41,524 nucleotides of DNA, from positions 1 through 41,524 of IMG/VR virus record IMGVR_UViG_3300021138_000061. One strand, given 5' to 3'. Numbering within the stretch: the first letter of the stretch is position 1; each line of letters begins with the position of its first letter. Below are positions 7,721-14,922 of this stretch, piece after piece. The notes beneath the pieces were generated by a model that worked only from the letters and a program-made list of their open reading frames with translations, did no database searches and had not been told where the DNA came from. This DNA comes from a virus. The position numbers and the translations under genes are program-made.

Positions 7721-8092
7721 TTACCTACGCATTGTTGCAATATCTTTTGCTTCTTGATCGCTAAAAATTGGAACTGCATTTGACTTATGCATAGTACCAA
7801 TACCTTTGATCAAACTTCCTGTATAAACTGGAGCTTCTTTTTTAACACATGGACCACCAGTAAAAGGAAGACTCGGAATCTTAGGTGTCTCACGACAAGC
7901 AGGTTTTCCAAGTGAGTATACATCACTGAGTTGTTGCTTTTTGGGAGCAACAGTCTTTGTGGTATACTTCTTTAACAACTGTTCCCAACTATCTCGTAAC
8001 TCACGTTGTTTTGCATTGGGTTTTTTCTTTTTAGACTTTCCAGGGGATGTAAAAATCATTTGCATAATATAGTCATCAAAATAGTTAATCAC
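7721..8092 (-). CDS. Conserved phage hypothetical protein
   Basis: Up to 123 aa. The N-terminal half is Lys-rich (GKSKKKKPNAKQRELRDSW); the C-terminal part KGIGTMHKSNAVPIFSDQEA followed by KDIATMRR is a signature I recognise from many uncharacterised environmental phage proteins. The frame opens with GTG at 8092, 7 nt after a perfect -10 box, so a leaderless GTG start is possible. ATG at 8065 or 8059 are alternatives, but neither has a clear Shine-Dalgarno. No function can be given. The Lys-rich region could bind nucleic acid. Confidence 0.75.
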   Translation of the reverse strand: MINYFDDYIMQMIFTSPGKSKKKKPNAKQRELRDSWEQLLKKYTTKTVAPKKQQLSDVYSLGKPACRETPKIPSLPFTGGPCVKKEAPVYTGSLIKGIGTMHKSNAVPIFSDQEAKDIATMRR

Positions 8093-8099
8093 AGTATAT

Positions 8100-8128
8100 A
8101 TTATACCCTACTTTTTAATTAAAGTAAA
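8100..8128 (-). promoter_or_regulatory. sigma70-type promoter TTTACT-N17-TATAAT
   Basis: -35 TTTACT (8123-8128), 17-nt spacer containing TTAATTAAAAAGTAGGG, -10 TATAAT (8100-8105). The same spacer sequence recurs at other promoters in the window, which argues for a shared, selected element. Confidence 0.85.
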
Positions 8129-8139
8129 GCGATTTTTGA

Positions 8140-8376
8140 CTATTTTTTAGAGATATTTGACTCTCTACCATGTCCTGAAGCATATTGCATACAAATCCAG
8201 CTTGAATCACCATAGGCGCAACGAACTGCAAGAGGATCAATTCCCTTTGCGATTGCAGAGTCAATATTTCGTTCCATTGATTTTAATTCTGCATTTTTAT
8301 TGTAAGTATAACTACCAATTAATGCAAGAATTGCAAGAAGAATTGATATAATAAACACTTTATCGTTTGTAATCAT
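8140..8376 (-). CDS. Small membrane-anchored conserved protein
   Basis: A 78-aa protein. ATG 8376 is chosen because AAAGGAAC lies 5 nt before it; the first in-frame ATG (8397) lacks a site. Residues about 6-21 (VFIISILLAILALIGS) form one transmembrane helix. The following region has IDSAIAKGIDPLAVRCAYGD and a second cysteine in WICMQYA, a pattern common to small T4-like phage proteins of unknown role. The soluble part probably lies in the periplasm if the N-terminus is a signal anchor. It overlaps nothing. Confidence 0.72.
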   Translation of the reverse strand: MITNDKVFIISILLAILALIGSYTYNKNAELKSMERNIDSAIAKGIDPLAVRCAYGDSSWICMQYASGHGRESNISKK

Positions 8377-8390
8377 AAGTTCCTTTAATT

Positions 8391-8579
8391 TTACCATGTT
8401 CCGTTATCCAATACTGTTCTAACAGACAGCGGACCAACGGTAATATAAATTGCATACATAGAAGGATCAGTATCTGTTGGTTTATGAAATGAACCAGATA
8501 ATCTCCAGTGGAATGGGTTTAATGCAAAACTTACCCATATACCAGAGAATCTTACGTAATCAAGAAAGTTCTTTAACAT
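8391..8579 (-). CDS. Small conserved hypothetical protein
   Basis: A 62-aa protein with aromatic-rich segments (YVRFSGIWVSFALNPFHWR) and a C-terminus GPLSVRTVLDNGTW. Similar short proteins of unknown function occur in T4-like cyanophage-type genomes. It overlaps the 3' end of the ClpP-like gene by 20 nt, which points to coupled translation. It may associate with membranes through its amphipathic N-terminal half, but there is no clear transmembrane helix. Confidence 0.65.
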   Translation of the reverse strand: MLKNFLDYVRFSGIWVSFALNPFHWRLSGSFHKPTDTDPSMYAIYITVGPLSVRTVLDNGTW

Positions 8580-9117
8580 CGTCGCATAGTCCTAATTTTT
8601 TTGATTCGGTTGCGCTTAACCAAATATCTTGAGGTGGCAACAATACCTCTCTAATTTTTGTTTCAGATAAACCAGTACATTTTTTATAATGATTAATCAT
8701 TTTCTTAGTTGTTAAGTCAAACTCTTTAACAGTGGCAAATAATTCATGTTCTTTACCAAATGCACCCCATGAGTATTGATGACTCAAGATAGAAGTATTT
8801 GGTGTCAACAAACGATGACCCTTATCACCAGCAATAAAAATCATAAGTCCAGCTGAAGCAATCTGACCAAGACCAATTGTTCGAATTGGAATAGCAGAAC
8901 CACGCATAGTGTCGATCAAAGCAAATGCTGCATTCAAATCACCACCTGGACTTGTAATAATTAAATTAAGTAATTCTGGACGCTCTTCTGCAAAATTGGC
9001 TTCAAAGATCCACTCAACCGCAGTCTTAACGCTGGTTAGAGTAATCTCCTCCATCAGAAGAAGAAAGGAATGTTTTGATTGTTCTTCCTTGAGTTGCAGA
9101 TTCATTTTTGTCATCAT
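8560..9117 (-). CDS. clpP: ClpP-like serine protease
   Basis: About 185 aa, in the ClpP/crotonase-fold protease family. SPGGDLNAAFALIDTMR is the typical ClpP helix-turn. The nucleophile Ser lies in GQIASAGLMIFIAGD, the His in TSILSHQYSWG and the likely Asp in PPQDIWLSATES, where the family puts its third residue. ATG 9117 is chosen because GGAAAATACT precedes it with the same spacing as at gp32; a GTG 12 nt upstream is possible. The start lies 92 nt inside the upstream hydrolase gene. It could act with host ClpX/ClpA on tagged proteins or in virion maturation. Confidence 0.82.
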   Translation of the reverse strand: MMTKMNLQLKEEQSKHSFLLLMEEITLTSVKTAVEWIFEANFAEERPELLNLIITSPGGDLNAAFALIDTMRGSAIPIRTIGLGQIASAGLMIFIAGDKGHRLLTPNTSILSHQYSWGAFGKEHELFATVKEFDLTTKKMINHYKKCTGLSETKIREVLLPPQDIWLSATESKKLGLCDDVKELS

Positions 9118-9628
9118 AGTATTTTCCACTTTCTTTATAAAAAATATGTCTACCTATTACAGTAGTCTTTTCGAGTTTCCATTTTGGATTTACATAATCT
9201 GCATGATAGTATAATGCACCTTTTGTAATGTCTTTTAAATTTTCATAATTAGCATAGACATAAACTGCTACTTCTTTTGCGTCTTCATATACATCTTTAT
9301 TTTTTATAGAAGTATTTTGACAAAACCAAGAAAACTGACAAACTGAAGTTGTTTTCTGTTTAACAACCCCACATATATCTTTTGGGAATCTAGGATCCTG
9401 TGTCCTATTAAGTGTAACAAGCGCAACTGCTTCTTTACCTTCTCTGGATTCATAGCCAGCTTCATGGTAAATATTTTCAGCAAGACAATCGATTTGTTGT
9501 TGAGTTTCTTTAGTTAATTGGTTATAACTTACATCAAGCAACATCGCATCAGAAAACATATTTTTTGTTAATAATATAACGCTTAAGAATAATAATATTA
9601 TTGGTATGTATATACGGTATATACGCAT
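9026..9628 (-). CDS. Cell-wall hydrolase, SleB/CwlJ family
   Basis: A 200-aa protein. Residues 5-22 form a signal anchor. The catalytic domain follows with QIDCLAENIYHEAGYESREG, ALVTLNRTQDPRFP, ICGVV and VCQFSWFC, the standard Hydrolase_2 motifs; Glu in the YHEA segment is the probable catalytic residue. The family cleaves peptidoglycan as a transglycosylase or amidase. A strong AAGGAG site sits before ATG 9628. The last 30 codons overlap the ClpP-like gene in another frame. With the signal anchor it could reach the periplasm without a holin. Confidence 0.85.
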   Translation of the reverse strand: MRIYRIYIPIILLFLSVILLTKNMFSDAMLLDVSYNQLTKETQQQIDCLAENIYHEAGYESREGKEAVALVTLNRTQDPRFPKDICGVVKQKTTSVCQFSWFCQNTSIKNKDVYEDAKEVAVYVYANYENLKDITKGALYYHADYVNPKWKLEKTTVIGRHIFYKESGKYYDDKNESATQGRTIKTFLSSSDGGDYSNQR

Positions 9629-9644
9629 ATGATCTCCTTGTAAA

Positions 9645-9674
9645 AGAGAAAGAGAGCAAAATGCTCTCTCTCAA
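9645..9674 (-). terminator. Rho-independent terminator
   Basis: On the minus strand a GAGAGAGC stem, short loop and GCTCTCTT stem are followed by a T-rich tract (TTTCTCTTTTA). It lies between the 91-aa gene and the SleB-type hydrolase. Confidence 0.75.
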
Positions 9675-9680
9675 TCCCTA

Positions 9681-9956
9681 TCAGGTGGACTTTTTGCTAG
9701 TCTTTGTAGTATCTAGTGGGATGTTTGAAACAAAACCATTTAGGGTCTGAGCCTTGGCAATGATTTCTGCTTCGGATGGATAAGCTGGGAATCCTGGATG
9801 TTCAGGTAACTCTCCACCATTAATTTTAGCAATTTCTAACTTAGCATGCCAGCTATTGCTAATTACTTCACGTTTACCATAATAATCATCATTTAACATG
9901 TCTTTTGCCATTTTTAATAGTTCAAGACGGATTTCGAATGGTGTCATATTTGACAT
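9681..9956 (-). CDS. Conserved T4-like phage protein, function unknown
   Basis: A 91-aa soluble protein. The start MSNMTPFEIRLELLKMAKDM and the later PSEAEIIAKAQTLNGFV match a small protein seen in many marine and freshwater T4-like phages. A good AAAGGAG site lies upstream. No catalytic motif is visible. It is followed by a terminator, so it may end its own transcription unit. Confidence 0.8.
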   Translation of the reverse strand: MSNMTPFEIRLELLKMAKDMLNDDYYGKREVISNSWHAKLEIAKINGGELPEHPGFPAYPSEAEIIAKAQTLNGFVSNIPLDTTKTSKKST

Positions 9957-10035
9957 AATAATACTCCTTTGTGTTGTGTTTGTGTAATGGTGGTTTTATT
10001 GGGTTCCACCAACCCACGTGTATAATTATTTAGGA

Positions 10036-10215
10036 TTACTTCGCTTCTACTTTTTTCTTTGGAGTAGGTTTTGTACCAGAGGGTGGAGCCTTTGGAGTTT
10101 CCGCTTTTTTAGCAATAGTAGTTTTTGCTTTTGTTTCTTTCTTTGGTGCATCTGCTGCGATTGCATTAATGGCCAAATTAGCCATTAATGCTGCTAACAA
10201 TAATTCTTTTTTCAT
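10036..10215 (-). CDS. Small exported Lys/Pro/Ala-rich protein
   Basis: A 59-aa protein. The first 20 residues are a signal peptide (MKKELLLAALMANLAINAIA) with a probable cut after AIAA or IAA. The mature part is about 38 residues of Lys, Pro, Thr and Ala with almost no hydrophobic residues (KKETKAKTTIAKKAETPKAP). The start overlaps the stop of the upstream gene (ATGA), so translation is coupled. A basic periplasmic peptide may bind lipopolysaccharide, peptidoglycan or DNA; none of this can be shown from sequence. Confidence 0.75.
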   Translation of the reverse strand: MKKELLLAALMANLAINAIAADAPKKETKAKTTIAKKAETPKAPPSGTKPTPKKKVEAK

Positions 10216-10730
10216 GTTATATCCTTTATAAAATTAAAAGTAACTTCGGGATAATCGTTTTGGAGTTTATCCCAGTTCAACCTCCAATTTACTATACGCT
10301 GAAGTTCTGAATCAGGATTATGATCATAAACTAATGTATTAGTAAAACTTTCAACAGTATCCTTAAACATTGAGTCAACCCCAAATATATCAAGTTCTGT
10401 GAAATCATTTTCACACATAATTTGCGCAGCGACATGACCAGCTGAAAAGAATTCAGGAGCATCTGGCATCATATCAATAAACAAATTATTGTTTAGTATA
10501 TATTCTCTAAACTTAACTTCATCAGTCGTTCGCCATGCTTTGGTTGTAAAAAAGGCTGGACAAGAAATCAGATTAGGATCCCCTGCCCAGCGATGTATTA
10601 CGTTGCCATCAAGTATAACTGTTGCATTTACTTTAGTCCAAGGTATATTACAACCGATAATATAATTATACCCTAAATTTTCTTGAAAAGCAAATCTACT
10701 TGGACCATTGCAAACTACTGCAGCTTTCAT
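10212..10730 (-). CDS. Putative MptE/DUF115-like or glycosyltransferase-fold protein
   Basis: A 172-aa protein. The N-terminus KAAVVCNGPSR resembles the GNGPS nucleotide-binding loop of DUF115/MptE-like and related sugar-modifying proteins. The segment SAGHVAAQIMCENDFTELDI with FGVDS resembles the second half of that Rossmann-like fold. It lies in an ATGA-coupled run from the GroES-like gene to the small exported protein. A role in glycan or nucleotide-sugar chemistry is possible. The family call is tentative, since only two motifs are seen. Confidence 0.5.
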   Translation of the reverse strand: MKAAVVCNGPSRFAFQENLGYNYIIGCNIPWTKVNATVILDGNVIHRWAGDPNLISCPAFFTTKAWRTTDEVKFREYILNNNLFIDMMPDAPEFFSAGHVAAQIMCENDFTELDIFGVDSMFKDTVESFTNTLVYDHNPDSELQRIVNWRLNWDKLQNDYPEVTFNFIKDIT

Positions 10731-10993
10731 GCATCAACCACTGCAACAATAAATTCTTCTTTAATCATTACACGTTGAGCATCATCAATCTTAACGACTT
10801 GACCTTTATTCCATTCCAAATAAATTTTGTCACCAACATTAACTGCGGTAACTTCAGAACCTATTGCTAATACTGTACCTGTTTTTGAATTACGATTAGA
10901 TGTTGTTCCATCTAAAATAATTCCAGATTCAGTGGTTTGGTCAACTGCATTTTCAGCGACCAAAACCATTTTTCTCAGTGGTTTAATTTCCAT
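10727..10993 (-). CDS. GroES-like cochaperonin (gp31 functional counterpart)
   Basis: An 88-aa protein when started at ATG 10993. The N-terminus MEIKPLRKMVLVAENAVDQT and a mobile-loop region ESGIILDGTT followed by KTGTVLAIGSEV and VGDKIYLEW match GroES. The loop tripeptide Ile-Ile-Leu would bind GroEL. T4 replaces GroES with gp31 for folding the capsid protein, so this gene may do the same. There is no Shine-Dalgarno; the ATG lies next to the stop of the barrel gene, so coupling is likely. A longer frame starting 14 codons upstream lacks family support. Confidence 0.82.
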   Translation of the reverse strand: MEIKPLRKMVLVAENAVDQTTESGIILDGTTSNRNSKTGTVLAIGSEVTAVNVGDKIYLEWNKGQVVKIDDAQRVMIKEEFIVAVVDA

Positions 10994-10994
10994 A

Positions 10995-11450
10995 TTAAAA
11001 TGCGTACTTTGCGCCAACCAATACAGTTGATCCATTTAAGTTATCAACACGAGATTGTCCAGCCTGATAACGATAATCAACAGTAGCAGCAACAGATTTT
11101 GTTACTGGGATTGATACACCAGCACCAACTACGCCAGCATAGCCAGAACGATCGGAATAATATTTTGAATTTTCTTGATCAAGGTATACTGCACCAATTT
11201 TAGCAGTTAAAGTTGCAGAGCCAATTTGAGCAACATCATAACCACCAATGATACTATATTTGTTTAAACTATCTTTGCTATAACGATCAAATCCAGCAGT
11301 TGCGCTAAATTTACCAAAATGTTCACCAACAGTTACGCCATAACCTGTTTGATCATGTTTTGCGTTATCATAACTCCCAGTAACACCAACCTCAAATGCT
11401 TGGGCAGAAAATGCTGCCATTAAAGCAGCAACTAGAACTAAATGTTTCAT
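10995..11450 (-). CDS. Outer-membrane beta-barrel protein (OmpX/Ail/Lom-like size)
   Basis: A 151-aa protein. The signal peptide MKHLVLVAALMAAFSAQA is followed by alternating beta strands (FEVGVTGSY, YGVTVGEHFGKFSATAGF, YSIIGGYDVA, ATLTAKIGAVYL, AGVVGAGVSIPV, AATVDYRYQAG, TVLVGAKYAF). The final Phe is the BAM-recognition residue of outer-membrane proteins. About eight strands fit the Ail/OmpX/Lom class. In lambda, Lom is made by the prophage; here the barrel is in a lytic-type genome, next to the tmRNA and GroES-like genes. Superinfection exclusion or envelope change is a guess. AAGGAAG precedes the ATG. Confidence 0.8.
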   Translation of the reverse strand: MKHLVLVAALMAAFSAQAFEVGVTGSYDNAKHDQTGYGVTVGEHFGKFSATAGFDRYSKDSLNKYSIIGGYDVAQIGSATLTAKIGAVYLDQENSKYYSDRSGYAGVVGAGVSIPVTKSVAATVDYRYQAGQSRVDNLNGSTVLVGAKYAF

Positions 11451-11472
11451 AAATTAACTTCCTTTTTAAATT

Positions 11473-11510
11473 TAAAAATGGTAACTTATTCTGTTACGAG
11501 GAAAGTTACC
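11473..11510 (-). terminator. Hairpin at the 3' end of the tmRNA coding piece
   Basis: GGTAACTT (11480-11487 on the plus strand) pairs with AAGTTACC (11503-11510), followed on the minus strand by ATTTTTA. It may end tmRNA transcription or be a structural helix of the mature RNA. The barrel gene starts just downstream. Confidence 0.6.
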
Positions 11511-11797
11511 GAAACCCTAAGCAGTGTTTAGGCTGCTAATGCGAACAGTTCGTCGTTTGCGTTTACGTTTTTTGCTTCTTCGACCGAGTTTCCCCAATCC
11601 TAATGGCTTTCACATTGCCAAGTTGTCCACTTCTGTACTTGTTGCCCTGTCGAAACCTAGTCACCCCCATCAGAAGTATATTGCCACAGTTTCTATGTTT
11701 GCTACCGATAACTCGGTTCGTCAATATACTTTTGGTGGAGGTGGGGAGAATCGAACTCCCGTCCAGAACACTTTTCTAGTTGCTTCATACAACCATA
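11480..11797 (-). ncRNA. ssrA: Circularly permuted (two-piece) tmRNA
   Basis: The acceptor part comes first: its 3' end reads GGACGGGAGTTCGATTCTCC and then CACCTCCACCA, with CCA ending at 11733. After a spacer of 64 nt (11669-11732) the coding piece starts at 11668 with GGGGGTGACTAGGTTTCGAC, the normal 5' end of tmRNA. GGGGGUG pairs with CACCUCC, giving a seven-pair acceptor stem with G3-U70, the alanine identity pair. The tag frame lies further downstream and its stop sits in a small hairpin (CCTAA/TTAGG). This order is that of permuted genes known in alphaproteobacteria, cyanobacteria and some betaproteobacteria. Spacer removal is inferred. Confidence 0.9.
11528..11560 (-). other. tmRNA tag reading frame (ANDELFALAA)
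   Basis: GCA AAC GAC GAA CTG TTC GCA TTA GCA GCC TAA encodes ANDELFALAA, very close to E. coli ANDENYALAA and betaproteobacterial tags such as ANDERFALAA. It ends with LAA, the ClpXP/ClpAP degron. Reading could also resume at an earlier GCA (11573-11575), giving AKNVN before the tag. Confidence 0.85.
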
Positions 11798-11802
11798 TCA
11801 CT

Positions 11803-11831
11803 ATTATACATTATATAGTTTAAAATGTCAA
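11803..11831 (-). promoter_or_regulatory. Full-consensus sigma70 promoter of the tmRNA gene
   Basis: -35 TTGACA (11826-11831), 17-nt spacer, -10 TATAAT (11803-11808). It matches the consensus at all 12 positions and should start transcription near 11796, just before the acceptor piece. Confidence 0.88.
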
Positions 11832-11832
11832 A

Positions 11833-12066
11833 TTATTCTTTAACTTCTTTACCAACATCAATTACATTCCATGCACGTTCATGAAAGAAATATAGAATTG
11901 AGTTAACTACGAGCGCAAAAGAAACTACACCCAAACCAACCATCCAAGATCCTGATGCTAAGTAACCACCAATAAAATTAGTAATCGTAACAAGAATACG
12001 CCATGTAACAACTTTACCCAATGAGCGCATTGTTTTTTCATAAAATTTAGTTTTAAACAAAATCAT
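11833..12066 (-). CDS. DUF2061-family small membrane protein
   Basis: A 77-aa protein. The motif RSLGKVVTWRILVTITNFIG, then a second hydrophobic segment and YFFHERAWNVI, is the DUF2061 pattern. Two transmembrane helices are likely (about residues 22-39 and 43-60). Members occur in bacteria and in many phages, with no settled function. It ends 2 nt before the tmRNA -35 box, so the tmRNA promoter lies at the operon boundary. Confidence 0.82.
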   Translation of the reverse strand: MILFKTKFYEKTMRSLGKVVTWRILVTITNFIGGYLASGSWMVGLGVVSFALVVNSILYFFHERAWNVIDVGKEVKE

Positions 12067-12073
12067 TTTATCC

Positions 12074-12727
12074 TCAAATATTTTTTAAATTTTTGTAATC
12101 TAATCTTAACTTTCTAAACCCACCAATCCAATTGTCTCTTTTTTCTATAAACCATCTTGGATCATCATTATCAACTGCCATAATAATAACAAGTCTTCCG
12201 ATAGGAATTCCTGTTCTTTCTTCAAAAGCTACTGCATATGCTGCAGTTTGCATAAAGTAGTTATGAATGTCATCTCTATCTTTTGGTTTGCTTGATGTTT
12301 TAAAATCTATAACACTAAGTTTACCTTGGAACTCTGCGATGCAGTCAACTGTGCCAGCGACTTGTAAATGGTCAGACCATAATGGAGTTTCCAAGCAGTG
12401 GATGTTGTCAACTTGGTCAAGGAGGGGTTTGATAGAGTTGAACATTTGGAGGTCGAACATATCTGCTTCGAATAGGTTTCCTCGTAAATAGTCTTCACAA
12501 TACTGGTGAATCCTCGTTCCTCTTGCTGAGGCTCTTCCAGAGATTTTATTTGCTTCTGCTTCGCCAACTCGTTTTCTCCATTCTGCGATCCCTTTTGCTG
12601 AGTGCAGTCCTGTAACTGTCGTAACGGAGGGATAGGATTTACCCGATGGCGTTTTATATACTCTTGTGCCATCGGGGGATGTATCACGTTCAAGTTTAGC
12701 GATATCATGATGTATAAATGTTTTCAT
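12074..12727 (-). CDS. PD-(D/E)XK exonuclease, RecB/Cas4-like
   Basis: A 217-aa protein. The active-site run GTVDCIAEFQGKLSVIDFKT gives the D...DxK triad, followed by motif IV Gln in FMQTAAYAVAFEE. An upstream helix with ARGTRIHQYCEDYL supplies the early His/Glu seen in such nucleases. T4-like environmental phages commonly carry this exonuclease, likely for recombination or breakdown of host DNA. Its start overlaps the stop of the endolysin gene (TAATG). Confidence 0.82.
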   Translation of the reverse strand: MKTFIHHDIAKLERDTSPDGTRVYKTPSGKSYPSVTTVTGLHSAKGIAEWRKRVGEAEANKISGRASARGTRIHQYCEDYLRGNLFEADMFDLQMFNSIKPLLDQVDNIHCLETPLWSDHLQVAGTVDCIAEFQGKLSVIDFKTSSKPKDRDDIHNYFMQTAAYAVAFEERTGIPIGRLVIIMAVDNDDPRWFIEKRDNWIGGFRKLRLDYKNLKNI

Positions 12728-13338
12728 TAAACGTATTGAATAATCTGATTATATAATTGTTGTCGTTCATCAAGACCAAGATAACCACCATTGATAATCT
12801 TAGTCATAGTTTTAATATCACCAATATCAGCATAGTGATTAAGATTATGTGCATTCCAGAACCAAATCGCAGACATTAAAGCGAAATCTTTATCATACGT
12901 TACCCAGTCTGGGTTATCAAGTAAATTTTGCCAGTCATCAAACATATCTTGCGCAAACTTAGTATAATTGGCTTTACCAGTTAACTGAATTGGACCACGT
13001 CCACGATATTTCCAACCATCACCAGATGCTTCATCGCCATTGCCCATTCGGTTAGCATAGATTCTATTGGCAATCTTTTCTGGTTGACGAGCATATTGAT
13101 CAGCATCTCCATGGAAATGCGAACCAAAAATACCCATTAAACCTTGCGCTGAGTAATTTAAATTTTCTTCAAAGATAGCCCATCCACCTGACTCATGACC
13201 ACATTGAGCAAGAAATGCTGCAATACGATGGGGTTGATCAATACCATAATTAGGAAAAGTTTTATTCATAGAAGCAACCCAACCTTGTGGGTCTGTATTT
13301 CTAGGAAATATCTGAGCAAACTGTTCTGCTGTTATCAT
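12727..13338 (-). CDS. GH19-type endolysin (chitinase class I fold)
   Basis: A 203-aa protein started at ATG 13338, with GGAG 8-10 nt upstream. The catalytic Glu lies in AQCGHESGGW; the second family motif is FEENLNYSAQGL, and GDGWKYRGRGPIQLTGKANY is the substrate loop. The domain fills nearly the whole protein, and there is no signal peptide, so a holin is needed for release. It is the second peptidoglycan hydrolase in the window beside the SleB-like one. The start lies inside the 3' end of the upstream gene. Confidence 0.9.
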   Translation of the reverse strand: MITAEQFAQIFPRNTDPQGWVASMNKTFPNYGIDQPHRIAAFLAQCGHESGGWAIFEENLNYSAQGLMGIFGSHFHGDADQYARQPEKIANRIYANRMGNGDEASGDGWKYRGRGPIQLTGKANYTKFAQDMFDDWQNLLDNPDWVTYDKDFALMSAIWFWNAHNLNHYADIGDIKTMTKIINGGYLGLDERQQLYNQIIQYV

Positions 13339-14143
13339 TTTTGAACACTCCATACGTTAAGATCATATCTGGATTAGAAAAATACTCAACATTATTTAGT
13401 GCCTCTTCAAATGTTACTGCTTTCAAAAATACATCATCTTTACCAATATTTGAATATAAAAACAAATCATTAATGTCTAATAAAGATTTTAGAGATTTAA
13501 AAAAATGTTCTATCATTGGCATACCAGAATTATGATTATAGTTATTAGAAATTCCACCAAAAACATTTAATCCAGGTTTTAATGATGGATCTTTTTCCTC
13601 TATAAAATCTGGTATATATTCTCGGATATTAAATCTTCCTACATTTAAATACTCAGACATTAAAGTAGTTGATATGTGAATAGAAGATCTTGCATCAATA
13701 ATATTTAAAGCACGTTTTCTTTTTATAAATTCAGTAAACATATCGTACACATATGGACTACCAGGAGTAAACATATAGACATGTTTAAATTTAAGTTTTT
13801 TATATTCTTGCTGAAGAAAATTAAACAAATATGAAATTATTGTCGGACCATCCCTCTGAATTCCATCATTAATATTCCATATTCTACCAAACGTATTCAT
13901 CACACCATATTTTAAATTTCCATCATATACATTAAATTCAAACTCTTTAAAAAGTATTTCATGTCCTGAAGGAGCACTTAAATATTCAGGATTAGAAGAA
14001 TGATCTATTCCAAGATAGTCGGCTGTCATTAACGCAATACAATCATTGCTTGTTTTTAATTTATTAACAACTTCTAAAAAACTTTGTGTTATGTCTGTAT
14101 TACGAATTGGTATACCGACACGTGTTATCTCAAAATCATACAT
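13301..14143 (-). CDS. Unrecognised protein
   Basis: A 280-aa soluble protein with no family I can name. It starts MYDFEITRVGIPIRNTDITQ and has a mixed alpha/beta look, with several hydrophobic strands (CIALMTADYLGI, HVYMFTPGSPYVYD, MILTYGVF). A Rossmann-like fold such as a glycosyltransferase is possible but no DxD motif is clear. It overlaps the PhoH stop by 1 nt and the endolysin start by about 38 nt, so all three are probably cotranslated. Confidence 0.7.
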   Translation of the reverse strand: MYDFEITRVGIPIRNTDITQSFLEVVNKLKTSNDCIALMTADYLGIDHSSNPEYLSAPSGHEILFKEFEFNVYDGNLKYGVMNTFGRIWNINDGIQRDGPTIISYLFNFLQQEYKKLKFKHVYMFTPGSPYVYDMFTEFIKRKRALNIIDARSSIHISTTLMSEYLNVGRFNIREYIPDFIEEKDPSLKPGLNVFGGISNNYNHNSGMPMIEHFFKSLKSLLDINDLFLYSNIGKDDVFLKAVTFEEALNNVEYFSNPDMILTYGVFKNDNSRTVCSDIS

Positions 14144-14913
14144 TATTTTTTCTTGTCCTCGTAATCTTCATATTTTAGTTTGGCTAAAATATAATCTTTT
14201 ACTAGTGATGAACGAACAATATCATCTACAGTAAATTCAATACGAGTAAATGCTTTCATGTGTTGAGCAATATCAAAAAACTTTAAAATACCAGTAACGT
14301 CGTTCTTTCTTTTATTTAGGTCGGTTTGTCGATAATCCCCACACCAGATAATTTTAGACATATGACCAACACGAGTCATAACTGTATCAATCTCTTCATA
14401 AGTCAAGTTCTGCATCTCGTCAACGATAATAATTGCATTATCAAAAGACATACCACGAATAAACGAGGTAGAAATAAAAGTTACATAACCCTGTTCTTCT
14501 AAACGATCCCATGCGTCTTTACGATCAAATAACTGATGGCAGATTTGACGATATGGTTGTTCATAGATATCCATCTTTTCACCAACATCGCCTGGAAGGT
14601 GACCAATTTCGCGAGATTGGACCGCAGAACGAACTACGATAATTTTATTGAATGGATTTGTTTTATCGAGGACTTCTTCAATTGCTTTATAAAGTGCAAT
14701 GAAAGTTTTACCAGTACCTGCGACGCCATGGAGTGCTATAAAGTAGTCACCCTGTTTATATGCATTATAAAATAGTTTTTGATTATCAGTTAATGGTTGA
14801 AATGTTTTTAAATTATCTAATCTTAATTTTAATTGATTACTAGCAACTGGCTTTGACTCACGTTCTTCATTATGTATTTCTATTACTTTTTTTGCTGCCG
14901 AAGTACGAGCCAT
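14143..14913 (-). CDS. phoH: PhoH-like P-loop ATPase
   Basis: A 256-aa protein. Walker A is GVAGTGKT (about residues 62-69), Walker B is AIIIVDEMQN, and the sensor region has GDYRQTDL; VVRSAVQSREIGHLPGD is the classic PhoH signature. PhoH proteins have RNA-helicase-like ATPase cores and are widespread in marine and freshwater phages; the phage role is unknown. AAGGAATT precedes the ATG. The N-terminal 30 residues are a polar extension. Confidence 0.93.
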   Translation of the reverse strand: MARTSAAKKVIEIHNEERESKPVASNQLKLRLDNLKTFQPLTDNQKLFYNAYKQGDYFIALHGVAGTGKTFIALYKAIEEVLDKTNPFNKIIVVRSAVQSREIGHLPGDVGEKMDIYEQPYRQICHQLFDRKDAWDRLEEQGYVTFISTSFIRGMSFDNAIIIVDEMQNLTYEEIDTVMTRVGHMSKIIWCGDYRQTDLNKRKNDVTGILKFFDIAQHMKAFTRIEFTVDDIVRSSLVKDYILAKLKYEDYEDKKK

Positions 14914-14922
14914 TAGAATTCC

